A stretch of 64,000 nucleotides of DNA from IMCC45349 sp047219225 (GTDB taxonomy: Bacteria; Bacteroidota; Bacteroidia; Flavobacteriales; Flavobacteriaceae). The notes below the pieces were generated by a model, which saw only the letters and a program-made list of their open reading frames with translations, did not search any database and was not told where the DNA came from. Both the position numbers and the translations under genes were made by a program. Location: NCBI RefSeq assembly GCF_047219225.1, contig NZ_CP178208.1:3100001-3164000 (forward strand), read 5' to 3'. Shown here piece after piece: positions 45,473 through 54,214 of the stretch. Within the stretch, counting starts at the first letter, position 1. The number at the start of each line of letters is the position of its first letter.

Positions 45473-47215
45473 CTAATTTTGTTGACTAATAAGCTCAAAA
45501 GCATAGTCTTTAACAGTATCTACTTTATTTAAATAATCATCAATGCTTTGAATAATTTCATAGTCTGGTAAAATCCCTTTTTCGTCTGGAAGATTTGTGT
45601 CTGCTAATTTTGATGTTGTATTAGCAACGTAGTACACTAGCTTCGTATTGGTAAGTCTTAATACAGTTTGTCCAGCAGTACAAAGTTGGTTAGAACCCAA
45701 TTCTTCACCTATGATAGTACCGAGATTCATTTCTTTTGCTAACGCCATAAAATGACCTGTTGTAGATTTTCCTTGTCCATCAATTAAGAAGAAGACATTG
45801 CCATTGAATTTATCTTCGAAAGGTTGTTGCATACCATGACCCTTTGAATTATCCGTTTTTGAAAAATAAGCAAATTGTTGTTTAGCAAGGTGTTTTAAAA
45901 GATAAATACTCGATTCAGCAGAACCACCACCATTAAAACGTACATCTATAATTAGATTTTTAACTTGTTTTTCTTTGATACTACTGAAGGTTTCATCTAC
46001 AAATTCTTGAAACTCATCAAGGTTATTCCATGGATAATAATTAAATGAAGAGATAGTCATAATAGCAGTATTTTTATCTTCTTTTATTTCTAAGCATAAA
46101 TCTTTACCACAATATGGAATAGAGTTGTTCATATAAGGTGCTTTTATATTATTTGTACTATTTAATTGAATTGGCGTTGGTTTTCCTTCAATTGTTACCG
46201 AATAGCTTTCGGGGAAATTAAGCGCATAAGGTACTATGATAGTTGACCACATATTAAACTCTTGACGTTTTGAGCTGTCTACATGACCTTGCGATTGTAA
46301 ATGCTTAAAAGCGTCAGCAACAAGTTGTGAAATAGGAATAGTATTAATAGCTGTAATTTCATCTTTAATTGCTACTTTTTTACTATTAGTATAGGTGTCA
46401 ACAACATATAATTTATCTTTTATAAGTCTTGTTTGTAATGGAAAAATCATATATTCTGGTAACATGTCTTTTTCAAAATAAAAGCTACCTAATGATGTAT
46501 GAGAACAATTAGTATTAGCAATGATTTCACTACAGTGCCATGCAAATTCTGCAAAAGTTGTATGGTTGGTTATAAGTGATTTTTTAGTTTCAATGGTTTC
46601 CCAAAAATCTTGCTCTGAAATAAATTTTAGAGCATTTGGATTCACCTCTAATAAACGTTCTCCTAATTGCTGAAAATCATTAATGTAGTCTTCTTTGGTA
46701 TAAACTTTTGCAAACTTCTCTTTAGGTGTAATAGATTTTATATGTGGATGTTTTATACGCTCAATTTGATCTTCTGCATTGAAATTATCAGGATTCAATT
46801 TTAAAGATATTTCATAATTTTTTAAGGATAATACAGAGTCACCTACAGCTAAGTAAGCTTCACCTAAACTATCATAAGGGTTTGAGGAATTAGGAAATTC
46901 ATCTACAATCAATTTAAAAATTTCTAAAGCGTCGTTTAATTTATTGTTCCAAAGATGTTTATAACCATACATGGTCATTTCGTCTTCGTTTTCAAAATTG
47001 TAAGCCTCTGGATTTTCCTTTTTCAGTTTGCGATACAATGCTATACGTTCTGAAATAGGTAAATGCTCTTGTTCTTGTAAAGTTTGTGCTATAGATTTTT
47101 TTATCGTATTTACAGTAGTTGAAACTGCCTGTTGTATTTGCGATTCAGTCGTTTTATGAGAATTACATGCAACACATATAAATAATAGAAAGAAGTAATA
47201 CCTTATGTTCATCAT
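45473..47215 (-). CDS. S41 family (tail-specific) peptidase lipoprotein with TPR segment, module E
   Basis: A 580-residue lipoprotein (lipobox C17). A TPR-like pair lies at about 85-150 (NSSNPYDSLGEAYLAVGDSVLSLKNYEISLKLNPDNFNAEDQ region), then an S41/TSPc domain: LIIDVRFNGGGSAESS, FFLIDGQGKSTTGHFMALA carrying the probable catalytic serine, and GTIIGEELGSNQ. Family members cleave protein C-termini or process peptides in the envelope. The gene is 136 bp downstream of regulator E on the same strand and could be read from the same transcript, making it the third enzyme linked to module E. Confidence 0.85.
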   Translation of the reverse strand: MMNIRYYFFLLFICVACNSHKTTESQIQQAVSTTVNTIKKSIAQTLQEQEHLPISERIALYRKLKKENPEAYNFENEDEMTMYGYKHLWNNKLNDALEIFKLIVDEFPNSSNPYDSLGEAYLAVGDSVLSLKNYEISLKLNPDNFNAEDQIERIKHPHIKSITPKEKFAKVYTKEDYINDFQQLGERLLEVNPNALKFISEQDFWETIETKKSLITNHTTFAEFAWHCSEIIANTNCSHTSLGSFYFEKDMLPEYMIFPLQTRLIKDKLYVVDTYTNSKKVAIKDEITAINTIPISQLVADAFKHLQSQGHVDSSKRQEFNMWSTIIVPYALNFPESYSVTIEGKPTPIQLNSTNNIKAPYMNNSIPYCGKDLCLEIKEDKNTAIMTISSFNYYPWNNLDEFQEFVDETFSSIKEKQVKNLIIDVRFNGGGSAESSIYLLKHLAKQQFAYFSKTDNSKGHGMQQPFEDKFNGNVFFLIDGQGKSTTGHFMALAKEMNLGTIIGEELGSNQLCTAGQTVLRLTNTKLVYYVANTTSKLADTNLPDEKGILPDYEIIQSIDDYLNKVDTVKDYAFELISQQN

Positions 47216-47351
47216 ATGTTTTTATGCTAAAACTATGTTTTTAGAACATAATAGGTGTCAAAAAAGTGTCAAAAGACTGTCAATTTATGTAAAAGAGCCT
47301 AAAATGTTCTTTTGATTCCTAAAAAGGATAGAAGCATTAAATAGGAATCAA

Positions 47352-48047
47352 TTACATAAGAAGTTTATTCACATTGTTTTTATAAACTTTACCAATTGGA
47401 ATTTTAAAATCTTTAATCAAAATTCTATTGCCTTCAATTTCATTGATATGTGTTTTTGCTATTAGAAATGATTTATGCACTTGAAAAAACGCATCTTTTG
47501 GAAGTAAACTAAGGATATCTGATATTTTGTCTCGAACTTGGATTTCAGAATTTGAGGTAACTACATTCACATAGTTACCAATAGCTTCAACAAAAAGAAT
47601 ATCAGCTAGTTTCACTTGTATGCGTTTTTTATTCGATTTTAAAAATAAGCTTTGCTCTTCCTTTTTGATATTAGACGTCGTTACTTCACTTTTTTGTGAC
47701 TTGACTTCAATTTTATTGATGGCTTTTATAAAACGTTCAAAACTAAAAGGCTTTAGTAAATAGTCTACAATATTAAGCTCGTAACCTTCTAAAGCGTGCT
47801 CTTGATAGGCTGTAGTGACAATAACATGTGGTGGATTTTGTAAGGTTTTTAAAAAATCAAATCCCTTTAGCTTGGGCATGTTTAGGTCCAAGAAAATTAA
47901 ATCCACTTTATGGTTACGTAAGTATTCCATAGCTTCAATAGCATCATAACAGTGGCCTACAAAGGAAAGGTTTGGTAAAGCATCACAATACCCTTTGATG
48001 ATATCATGTGCGATATGTTCATCATCTATTATTAAATACTTCATCAT
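47352..48047 (-). CDS. LytTR response regulator, module E
   Basis: A 231-residue regulator. Receiver: YLIIDDEHIAHDII, phospho-acceptor D54 in LIFLDLNMPKLKGFDFLKTL, TTAYQEHALEGYELNIVDYLLKPFSF. LytTR domain: FVEAIGNYVNVVT and FFQVHKSFLIAKTHI, ending PIGKVYKNNVNKLL. It overlaps the kinase by 4 bp. It is the closest relative in the window of regulator A. Confidence 0.93.
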   Translation of the reverse strand: MMKYLIIDDEHIAHDIIKGYCDALPNLSFVGHCYDAIEAMEYLRNHKVDLIFLDLNMPKLKGFDFLKTLQNPPHVIVTTAYQEHALEGYELNIVDYLLKPFSFERFIKAINKIEVKSQKSEVTTSNIKKEEQSLFLKSNKKRIQVKLADILFVEAIGNYVNVVTSNSEIQVRDKISDILSLLPKDAFFQVHKSFLIAKTHINEIEGNRILIKDFKIPIGKVYKNNVNKLLM

Positions 48048-48832
48048 AACTTAAGAGTTAATGTCGCGTTATATATATCATTTTCAATAGAATTTGAAAA
48101 TTCGTGTTTTTTAGGATAAACCAATTCTAATCTACGTGTTAAATTCTCTAGTCCTATGCCTTTATCACTTTGAGTTTCTACATCAAAATTGTTCTCAATC
48201 TTTAAGACAACTTCATTTTTTTTAGAAACAAGAGAAAGATGTACAAATGCATCTTTTCTTAAAACTTCTACACCATGCTTAAACGCATTTTCTACCAATA
48301 TAATAAAAAGTAAGGGCATCAATTTTAAATTTTCATCTTCAACATCGATATCAAATTGTATATCAATTGTTTTATGATAGCGCATTTTATGAAGCTCAAT
48401 ATAGTTTTGGATAAAGTCAATTTCCTGTTGTAAAGTCACATGATCTTTTTGGCCTTCATAGATGCTATAGCGCATCATATCGGATAGTTTTAAAATCAGT
48501 TTTTTTGCCTTGTTACTGTCTTTATCAACCAATCCGTATAAGTTGTTCAGCATATTGAAGAAGAAATGCGGATTTACTTGAGATTGTAAATGCATCAATT
48601 CGGTTTTTGTTTTTTCATTTTTCAGCTTAACTATAGCTTTTATGTTCACAAATAACCAATGTGCAACGGTAATAATTATTGCAATGAAATATAAAAGAAG
48701 GAATTCAACAAACCCTTCTTTTTTACCTAAAGTGTCATTGAAAATCACAATGATAAACCCAATGACCACAAGCGCAATTCTAAAATTACGCATGGTAAAT
48801 ATTCCTTTTTTATGTCGAATTTTAAGATTCAT
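48044..48832 (-). CDS. LytS-type sensor histidine kinase, module E
   Basis: A 262-residue kinase, shorter than its paralogue in module A because only two membrane segments remain (about 17-32 and 42-64). H-box QVNPHFFFNMLNNLYG with H89, N-box LVENAFKHG and glycine box GIGLENLTRRLELVYPK are intact. Another ATG at 48793 (MRNFRIALVV) is a possible start. The loss of four membrane segments relative to A suggests a changed or reduced sensory part. Confidence 0.9.
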   Translation of the reverse strand: MNLKIRHKKGIFTMRNFRIALVVIGFIIVIFNDTLGKKEGFVEFLLLYFIAIIITVAHWLFVNIKAIVKLKNEKTKTELMHLQSQVNPHFFFNMLNNLYGLVDKDSNKAKKLILKLSDMMRYSIYEGQKDHVTLQQEIDFIQNYIELHKMRYHKTIDIQFDIDVEDENLKLMPLLFIILVENAFKHGVEVLRKDAFVHLSLVSKKNEVVLKIENNFDVETQSDKGIGLENLTRRLELVYPKKHEFSNSIENDIYNATLTLKL

Positions 48833-48878
48833 AAAGCAATAATAATTAATTATAATCCTGCGTACAAATAAGTTGATA

Positions 48879-48911
48879 AACGCCTTTTATCTGTATGCGA
48901 ACGTCTTTAAA
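48879..48911. promoter_or_regulatory. 21-bp-period direct repeat, candidate LytTR operator of module E
   Basis: AACGCCTTTTAT (48879-48890) and AACGTCTTTAAA (48900-48911) agree at 9 of 12 positions with 21-bp period. On the minus strand each contains CGTT. They lie between the divergent kinase and ABC genes, 47-79 bp from the kinase start. The AACG start is shared with the module B repeat and one half of the module F repeat. Confidence 0.45.
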
Positions 48912-49006
48912 AGTGTATTAAACCTACTTTATCACACTTCAATGTATTTATGTGCTGGCTTAAAGTACATACATCCCACTTTTTATAAAAACTAAGACTT
49001 CTCTAG

Positions 49007-49014
49007 TACGTTTG
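49007..49014 (+). promoter_or_regulatory. Promoter -7 box of the module E ABC/M1 operon
   Basis: TACGTTTG, an exact TAnnTTTG match, 26 nt before the ATG at 49041. No clear -33 TTG is present, which would fit a promoter that needs an activator such as regulator E. Confidence 0.45.
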
Positions 49015-49040
49015 CTTCATCAATCATAAAACGAATAGTT

Positions 49041-49910
49041 ATGCAACTCATTATTGATAATTTAAGTAAAACCTATGACAATGGCGTTAAGGCACTTCAA
49101 AATGTGTCTTTAGAAATACCTAAAGGCATGTTTGGTTTATTAGGACCTAATGGCGCAGGAAAATCTACTTTAATGCGTACCATTGCAACACTCCAAGATG
49201 CAGATCAAGGCACTATTGTATTAGATGGTTTAAATGTGCAAAGTAATAAGTACGCCATAAGAAAAGTGCTAGGTTACTTGCCACAACAATTTGGAGTCTA
49301 TCCAAAAATGTCTGCCGAAGTTTTGTTAAACCATCTCGCGGTTCTAAAAGGTATTACCTCTAAAACAGAACGTCATGAAATCGTAACATCATTATTACAC
49401 AAAACCAACTTATATGAAGTAAGAAAGCAAAATTTAGGAGGCTTTTCAGGAGGCATGAAACAACGTTTTGGAATTGCTCAAGCCTTATTGAATAATCCAA
49501 CTTTATTGATTGTTGATGAACCAACTGCTGGATTAGATCCAAAGGAGCGCAACCGTTTCTATAATCTTTTAAGTGAAATTGCTGAGGACACCATCGTTAT
49601 TTTCTCAACGCATATAGTAGAAGATATTAAAGAGCTATGTAACAATATGGCCATTATTAATAAAGGTCAAGTAGTGTTAAAAGGTAAGCCTTTAGAGTTA
49701 ATAGACGCATTGAAAGGAAAGGTTTATCAAAAAAATATTCTACGCACAGAACTAGATTATTACAAGAGCGAATATAAGGTGATTAATGATAAGTTATTCC
49801 TAGGAAAACCAATTATCCAAGTGTATAATGAAACTCCTTTAGGTGATGGATTTGTACCTGTTGAAGCTGGTTTAGAAGATGTCTATTTCTCGCAAATTAA
49901 CGAATACTAA
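49041..49910 (+). CDS. ABC transporter ATP-binding protein, module E
   Basis: A 289-residue ATPase: Walker A GPNGAGKST (about 35-43), Q-loop LPQQFGVYP, signature FSGGMKQRFG, Walker B LLIVDEPTAGLDP and H-loop FSTHIVED. It is co-linear with the module A ATPase, sharing features such as KTYDNGVKAL, KGMFGLLG and the C-terminal GDGFVPVEAGLEDVYF where A has EEGFQVIDPNLEDYYF. Followed after 11 bp by the permease-peptidase gene. Confidence 0.93.
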   Translation: MQLIIDNLSKTYDNGVKALQNVSLEIPKGMFGLLGPNGAGKSTLMRTIATLQDADQGTIVLDGLNVQSNKYAIRKVLGYLPQQFGVYPKMSAEVLLNHLAVLKGITSKTERHEIVTSLLHKTNLYEVRKQNLGGFSGGMKQRFGIAQALLNNPTLLIVDEPTAGLDPKERNRFYNLLSEIAEDTIVIFSTHIVEDIKELCNNMAIINKGQVVLKGKPLELIDALKGKVYQKNILRTELDYYKSEYKVINDKLFLGKPIIQVYNETPLGDGFVPVEAGLEDVYFSQINEY

Positions 49911-49921
49911 AAACTAAAATT

Positions 49922-52900
49922 ATGTGGTACGAAATATTCAAATTTGAACTAAAATATAGAGTCAAACGTCCAGAGACCTACATTTTCTTTGGTTTTCTGT
50001 TGTTGTTTTCAATTTTTGGTGTTGATTTTATCTTTCAAGGTGTAGAACTCGGATTAATGAAAAAGAATGCGCCATTGGTTATAGCAAAAGCTATGGGAGC
50101 GCTAACAGGAATATTTATGATTATGGCGTCTATGATTATGGGTGTTCCCGTTTTAAGAGATTTTCAGTATGATATGGAAGCTTTATTGTTTATAAATCCC
50201 ATTACTAAACGTGATTATCTACTAGGGCGATTTTTAGGGTCTTCTGTAGTTTTATTATTTGTTTTTAGTGGTTTGTTGTTCGGAATGATGATTGGCTCAC
50301 AAATGCCATGGCATAAAGCGGAACACATGTTAGCATTTAATGCATTTCACTATCTGCAACCTTTTATGGTAGTTGTATTGCCAAGTTTGTTTTTTGGAGC
50401 TTGTTTGTTTTTTGTTTCAGGTATGCTAAGCAAAAAACTCTTAGTCGTATATACCCAAGGAATTTTTCTTTTTGTAGTGTTTATGCTCACAAAAGCCATT
50501 ACAAATGAATATTTACAAGGCTTATTAGATCCATTTTCATTAACCACTTTAACACAAGTATCTAAAGACTGGACAGTTTTAGAACGAAATCAGACAAACA
50601 TTTCATTAGAAGGCATATTACTTCATAGCAAAGTACTTTGGGTTGGCTTAGGTGTTTTAATTTTGATGTATGGCTATCGAAAATTTTCGTTTAGTGCCTT
50701 AGCTAAATCCCAAAAAAAGAAACTGAAGCCAGTCAAATCAAGCAAAGAGCATTCAAATACAGAATATACCATTCCGAGTATTACTGTACAAAGTAGACTA
50801 AAATCGCAATGGATCCAATTACTGGAATTGACTACATTTTATACACGATTACTTTTAAAAGAAACCGCTTTTTGGGCCATTGTGATTTGCGGAATCATCA
50901 TCATTCTTATCAATTCGGTAAACTTAGGTACAACATATGGTGTAGATAGTTATCCTGCTACACATTTTATTATTGCCGAATTACAAGAGATGTCCATGTA
51001 CTTTTTCATTATCATTTTATTATTCTATTCTGGAGAACTTATTTGGAAAGAACGCAACACTAACATATTTGTTCTTAACGACTCTACAATAATTAGCAGT
51101 ATCATTAGCCTCACAAGTAAGCTTATTTCACTTATTAATATCTACGCAATTATTATGATAAGTTTAATCATAACAGGTGTATCATTTCAGGCTGTAAGTG
51201 GTTATTATAAATTTGAGTTAGGCGTTTATTGTTTTGGATTCTTTGTCGAAATTCTTCCGTTTTTAATCTTGTATACGATCATCGCTTTTTTCTTTCAAGC
51301 CATCAGTAAAAATAAGTTTATTGGCATCATTTTCACATTAATATTCTTTATCCTTAATATGGTAACCGAAGCTTTTGGATATACACATGGCTTATACAAA
51401 TTTGGAGGTAAAACACTAGGTGCATATTCAGACATGAATGGATATGGCCATTTGTTACCTTCTTATCTATGGACAAAAGTATATTGGTTGTTATTCGGAA
51501 TACTTCTCTTAATAATTAGCGCATTAATTATGAATAGAGGAACCGCATCTAGTTTATGGCAACGCATAAGAACCTTTAAGCATCAGCTGACCAAGCCAAT
51601 CTTATACGTAAGCAGTGCACTAATAGTATTTTTTATAAGTGTTGGAGCTTATATCTTTTATAATACGAATGTATTAAATGACTATTGGACTAGCGATGAG
51701 CAAAAGCGATTTAGGGTGAACTATGAAAACACATTAAAACCTTTAGAATATGTGCCTCAACCAAAAATAACAGACGTCAACTTAGAAGTGGAGTTATATC
51801 CAAGCAAAAGAAGTTATGATATAAAAGGAAGCTATATTTTGAAAAACACCACCAATTCACCAATCCATGAAATTCATATTCAAAAGTTAATTGCATCACA
51901 TGTTGTACTAAAAGACATAAGATTTGAAGGAGGAGCAGAGGCTGATACTAAATATTCCGAATTTGATTATACCATCTATAGATTATCGAAACCTTTAGAA
52001 GTAAATGCAACTGTAACCATGAATTTTAGGCAAACTTATATCCCAAAAGGATTTAAGGAAGGACGACCAGATACCAGAATGGTATATAATGGAACCTTTA
52101 TAGATAATACAGTTTTACCAACCTTAGGTTATAATAGGAAATATGAAATATCTAATGAAGATGATAGAATAGATTATGGCTTACCATCAAGACCAAATAA
52201 GCCTAAGATTGATAATGAAAACGAATTGGTAAATGCACGTTCAGGTAGCGATTCCGATGGCATTAATTTAGAAGTGATTATTGGGACTCATGAAAGGCAA
52301 ACTGCCATTGTTTCAGGACAATTGCAACAACAATGGAAAAAGGACAATCGCAATTATTTTCATTACAAAACTATAGAACCCATTATTAATTTTTATTCCA
52401 TTGTATCTGCGGAATATGAAATACAAAAGGACATCTGGAAAACCAAGGGGACTTCAGTAGATTTAGAAATATATCATCATGAAGAACATGACTATAATGT
52501 AGATCGAATGATGGATGCCATGAAAGTGTCTCTGAGTTATTATAGTAATAATTTCAGTCCATATCAATATGAACAATTACGAATCATGGAGTTTCCAAGA
52601 TATCAGCAATTTGCACAATCGTTTCCTGGTGCTATTCCATTTTCTGAAGCCTTAGGATTTGTATTAGATCTCAATGACGAAACTGATGTAGATATGGCGT
52701 TCTATATTACAGCACATGAAGTTGCGCATCAATGGTTTGGAATGCAAATAGAAGCAGCTAATGTACAAGGACGTAATTTTGTTTTAGAAACCCTATCACA
52801 ATATGCAGCTGTTATGGTATTGAAGAAAACATACGGAAAGGAAAAAACCATTCAGTTTTTAGAATTACAAAAGGAGATTTATGATAGAGAACGCAAAAAA

Positions 52901-53188
52901 GCAACTATGGAAGCCTCATTATCTTTAGTAGAAGCACAAGATTTTGTGTATTATAATAAAGGCGCTATTGCCATGTATAATTTACAAGAAATGATTGGAG
53001 AAGAGAAGGTGAATCTTGCTTTACAACGCTTCCTAAAAGATTGGAATACCAAAGATGGATTACTAAAATCACAGACCAAAAGATACCCAACATCAAAAGA
53101 TGTATTGGGTTATTTTAAAGAAGTTACACCTAAAGAATCTCAAGAAATACTTTATAATTTATTTGAAACCAATAAGCCTTTTAACTAA
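49922..53188 (+). CDS. ABC permease fused to M1 family aminopeptidase, module E
   Basis: A 1,088-residue paralogue of the module A fusion, about 100 residues shorter. Two membrane blocks (about 1-280 and 300-575) precede an extracytoplasmic region ending in an M1 zinc peptidase: HEVAHQWFG (H932, E933, H936) and E956 in VLETLSQYAA. As in A, the classical GxMEN motif is absent and the position reads QSFPGAIPFSEALGF; the two copies share 19 residues between the second His and the Glu ligand, one more than the classical M1 spacing. The membrane part carries motifs such as WKERNTNIF where A has WRERSANFNF. A long hairpin follows the gene. Confidence 0.87.
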   Translation: MWYEIFKFELKYRVKRPETYIFFGFLLLFSIFGVDFIFQGVELGLMKKNAPLVIAKAMGALTGIFMIMASMIMGVPVLRDFQYDMEALLFINPITKRDYLLGRFLGSSVVLLFVFSGLLFGMMIGSQMPWHKAEHMLAFNAFHYLQPFMVVVLPSLFFGACLFFVSGMLSKKLLVVYTQGIFLFVVFMLTKAITNEYLQGLLDPFSLTTLTQVSKDWTVLERNQTNISLEGILLHSKVLWVGLGVLILMYGYRKFSFSALAKSQKKKLKPVKSSKEHSNTEYTIPSITVQSRLKSQWIQLLELTTFYTRLLLKETAFWAIVICGIIIILINSVNLGTTYGVDSYPATHFIIAELQEMSMYFFIIILLFYSGELIWKERNTNIFVLNDSTIISSIISLTSKLISLINIYAIIMISLIITGVSFQAVSGYYKFELGVYCFGFFVEILPFLILYTIIAFFFQAISKNKFIGIIFTLIFFILNMVTEAFGYTHGLYKFGGKTLGAYSDMNGYGHLLPSYLWTKVYWLLFGILLLIISALIMNRGTASSLWQRIRTFKHQLTKPILYVSSALIVFFISVGAYIFYNTNVLNDYWTSDEQKRFRVNYENTLKPLEYVPQPKITDVNLEVELYPSKRSYDIKGSYILKNTTNSPIHEIHIQKLIASHVVLKDIRFEGGAEADTKYSEFDYTIYRLSKPLEVNATVTMNFRQTYIPKGFKEGRPDTRMVYNGTFIDNTVLPTLGYNRKYEISNEDDRIDYGLPSRPNKPKIDNENELVNARSGSDSDGINLEVIIGTHERQTAIVSGQLQQQWKKDNRNYFHYKTIEPIINFYSIVSAEYEIQKDIWKTKGTSVDLEIYHHEEHDYNVDRMMDAMKVSLSYYSNNFSPYQYEQLRIMEFPRYQQFAQSFPGAIPFSEALGFVLDLNDETDVDMAFYITAHEVAHQWFGMQIEAANVQGRNFVLETLSQYAAVMVLKKTYGKEKTIQFLELQKEIYDRERKKATMEASLSLVEAQDFVYYNKGAIAMYNLQEMIGEEKVNLALQRFLKDWNTKDGLLKSQTKRYPTSKDVLGYFKEVTPKESQEILYNLFETNKPFN

Positions 53189-53201
53189 TTTGCCTTAAGA
53201 T

Positions 53202-53257
53202 TATTATAGTGAATAACTGGGAGTTTAACTTCAGACTCTCGGTTTATTACTATAATA
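53202..53257 (+). terminator. Long imperfect hairpin after the module E ABC/M1 gene
   Basis: 53202-53224 can pair with 53235-53257 at 21 of 23 positions (three G-T wobbles, two adjacent mismatches) around a 10-nt loop. It lies 13 bp after the stop. The following sequence (TTTAAATTAAAT) is only a weak T-tract, so it may act as an mRNA 3'-end stabiliser as much as a terminator. Confidence 0.5.
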
Positions 53258-53337
53258 GTTTAAATTAAATAAGGAGTGTTAGAATAGTAATTAGACAAAA
53301 TATAGTTATACATTAGAGACGCAAAGTTGCATTTGTT

Positions 53338-53880
53338 ATGTCTACAATAAAAATATATAATTTAAGAATCGTACCAAAGAATCCCGTTTTTAACGATGCA
53401 ATTAATTATAAAAACAAAGTGAAAAATGTATTTGGCAAGCAACCTTTATCTTGTTCAATTCCACATATAACTATTGGAGAGTTTTTAATGGATATGTCAT
53501 ATGAGAATATCCTGAAAAAAGCTTTCAATCAATTGTCTCAAATTCCAAAGTTTAAATTAAAAGCTAATAATCTTGGTGTTTTTAACAACTCACATACTTT
53601 GTATATTAATATTGAAAAATCTTCTAAGTTTCATGAGCTTCAAAAGTTCTTAAAAATTATTTGGATTAGGGATTTACATAGAAAATTGAACTCTTTAAAG
53701 TTATCTAGTACACCACATATTACTATTTCCAAGTTTAAAAATAGAACAATGATGCTAGAAAGTTTAGAACTATTAAAAACTAGTAATTATCAAAAGGAAT
53801 TCTATATTGACAATTTAGTTCTTACTTCCAGATACAATTATGAAACTTGGAATTGGGAATTTAAAATTCCTTTGAAATAG
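53338..53880 (+). CDS. 2H phosphoesterase (2'-5' RNA ligase family-like)
   Basis: A 180-residue cytoplasmic protein with the two signature motifs of the 2H superfamily: PHITIG (H43, T45) and PHITIS (H127, T129), 84 residues apart, which is normal. Such enzymes hydrolyse or form 2'-5' phosphodiester bonds or cyclic phosphates in RNA or nucleotides. The fragment ETWNWEFKIPL at the end also fits the family. It is followed on the opposite strand by a tiny membrane-peptide frame that overlaps its last 20 bp. No functional link to modules E or F is visible. Confidence 0.83.
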   Translation: MSTIKIYNLRIVPKNPVFNDAINYKNKVKNVFGKQPLSCSIPHITIGEFLMDMSYENILKKAFNQLSQIPKFKLKANNLGVFNNSHTLYINIEKSSKFHELQKFLKIIWIRDLHRKLNSLKLSSTPHITISKFKNRTMMLESLELLKTSNYQKEFYIDNLVLTSRYNYETWNWEFKIPLK

Positions 53881-53950
53881 CTACATACAATACATAAATA
53901 ACAAATATTAACATTTGTGCTATAGAATATGTTTCCATTAATGTCTTCAT
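53861..53950 (-). CDS. Possible 29-residue hydrophobic peptide
   Basis: Minus-strand ATG at 53948-53950, 29 codons, stop TAA at 53861-53863, antisense to the last codons of the 2H gene. The product has a polar start (MKTLMETY) and a single hydrophobic run (SIAQMLIFVIYVLYVAIS), then KEF. A TATATTTG promoter box lies 6 nt upstream of the ATG. A second locus at 60384-60440 contains the same coding core at 36 of 40 bases. Real translation is unproven. Confidence 0.35.
   Translation of the reverse strand: MKTLMETYSIAQMLIFVIYVLYVAISKEF
53884..53923. repeat. 40-bp dispersed repeat, copy 1
   Basis: Matches 60401-60440 at 36 of 40 positions; all four differences are transitions. The centre forms an imperfect inverted repeat ACAAAT-6 nt-ATTTGT. 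Confidence 0.7.
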
Positions 53951-53956
53951 AAGTAG

Positions 53957-53964
53957 CAAATATA
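53957..53964 (-). promoter_or_regulatory. Promoter -7-like box upstream of the 29-residue peptide frame
   Basis: TATATTTG on the minus strand, exact TAnnTTTG. Only 6 nt precede the first ATG, so transcription would begin at about that ATG and translation might use the internal ATG five codons in. Confidence 0.3.
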
Positions 53965-54178
53965 GTATAAGATTCTATATAATTAGTAATCTAAAATTAT
54001 TTTGACCTCATAAAATTTTGACTAAATCAGTAGGAGAAATAATCCACCATATTTTAGAAGTTTATGGTTTTTAATGTGCTTTAAATTTAAACAGCCTCAT
54101 ATATCCCCAATTCATCTATAAAATCCCCACAAACTTCTATTAGATCTCAAAAAACAGCGATAAAACTATAGTGCTAAT

Positions 54179-54186
54179 TAGCTTTG
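54179..54186 (+). promoter_or_regulatory. Promoter -7 box of kinase F
   Basis: TAGCTTTG, exact TAnnTTTG, 28 nt before the ATG at 54215. No -33 TTG at a standard distance. Confidence 0.4.
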
Positions 54187-54214
54187 TAGTATTTTAGTTC
54201 TTTTATATTCAAAA

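Larger units (their letters stand above)
53881..54214. other. 334-bp intergenic region with repeat copy, tiny frame and kinase F promoter
   Basis: Contains one copy of the 40-bp repeat, most of the 29-codon minus-strand frame and its promoter-like box, then about 190 bp of AT-rich DNA. Two ATCCCC elements (in ATATATCCCC and AAAATCCCC, about 20 bp apart) lie roughly 70 bp upstream of the promoter box for kinase F. Confidence 0.4.
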
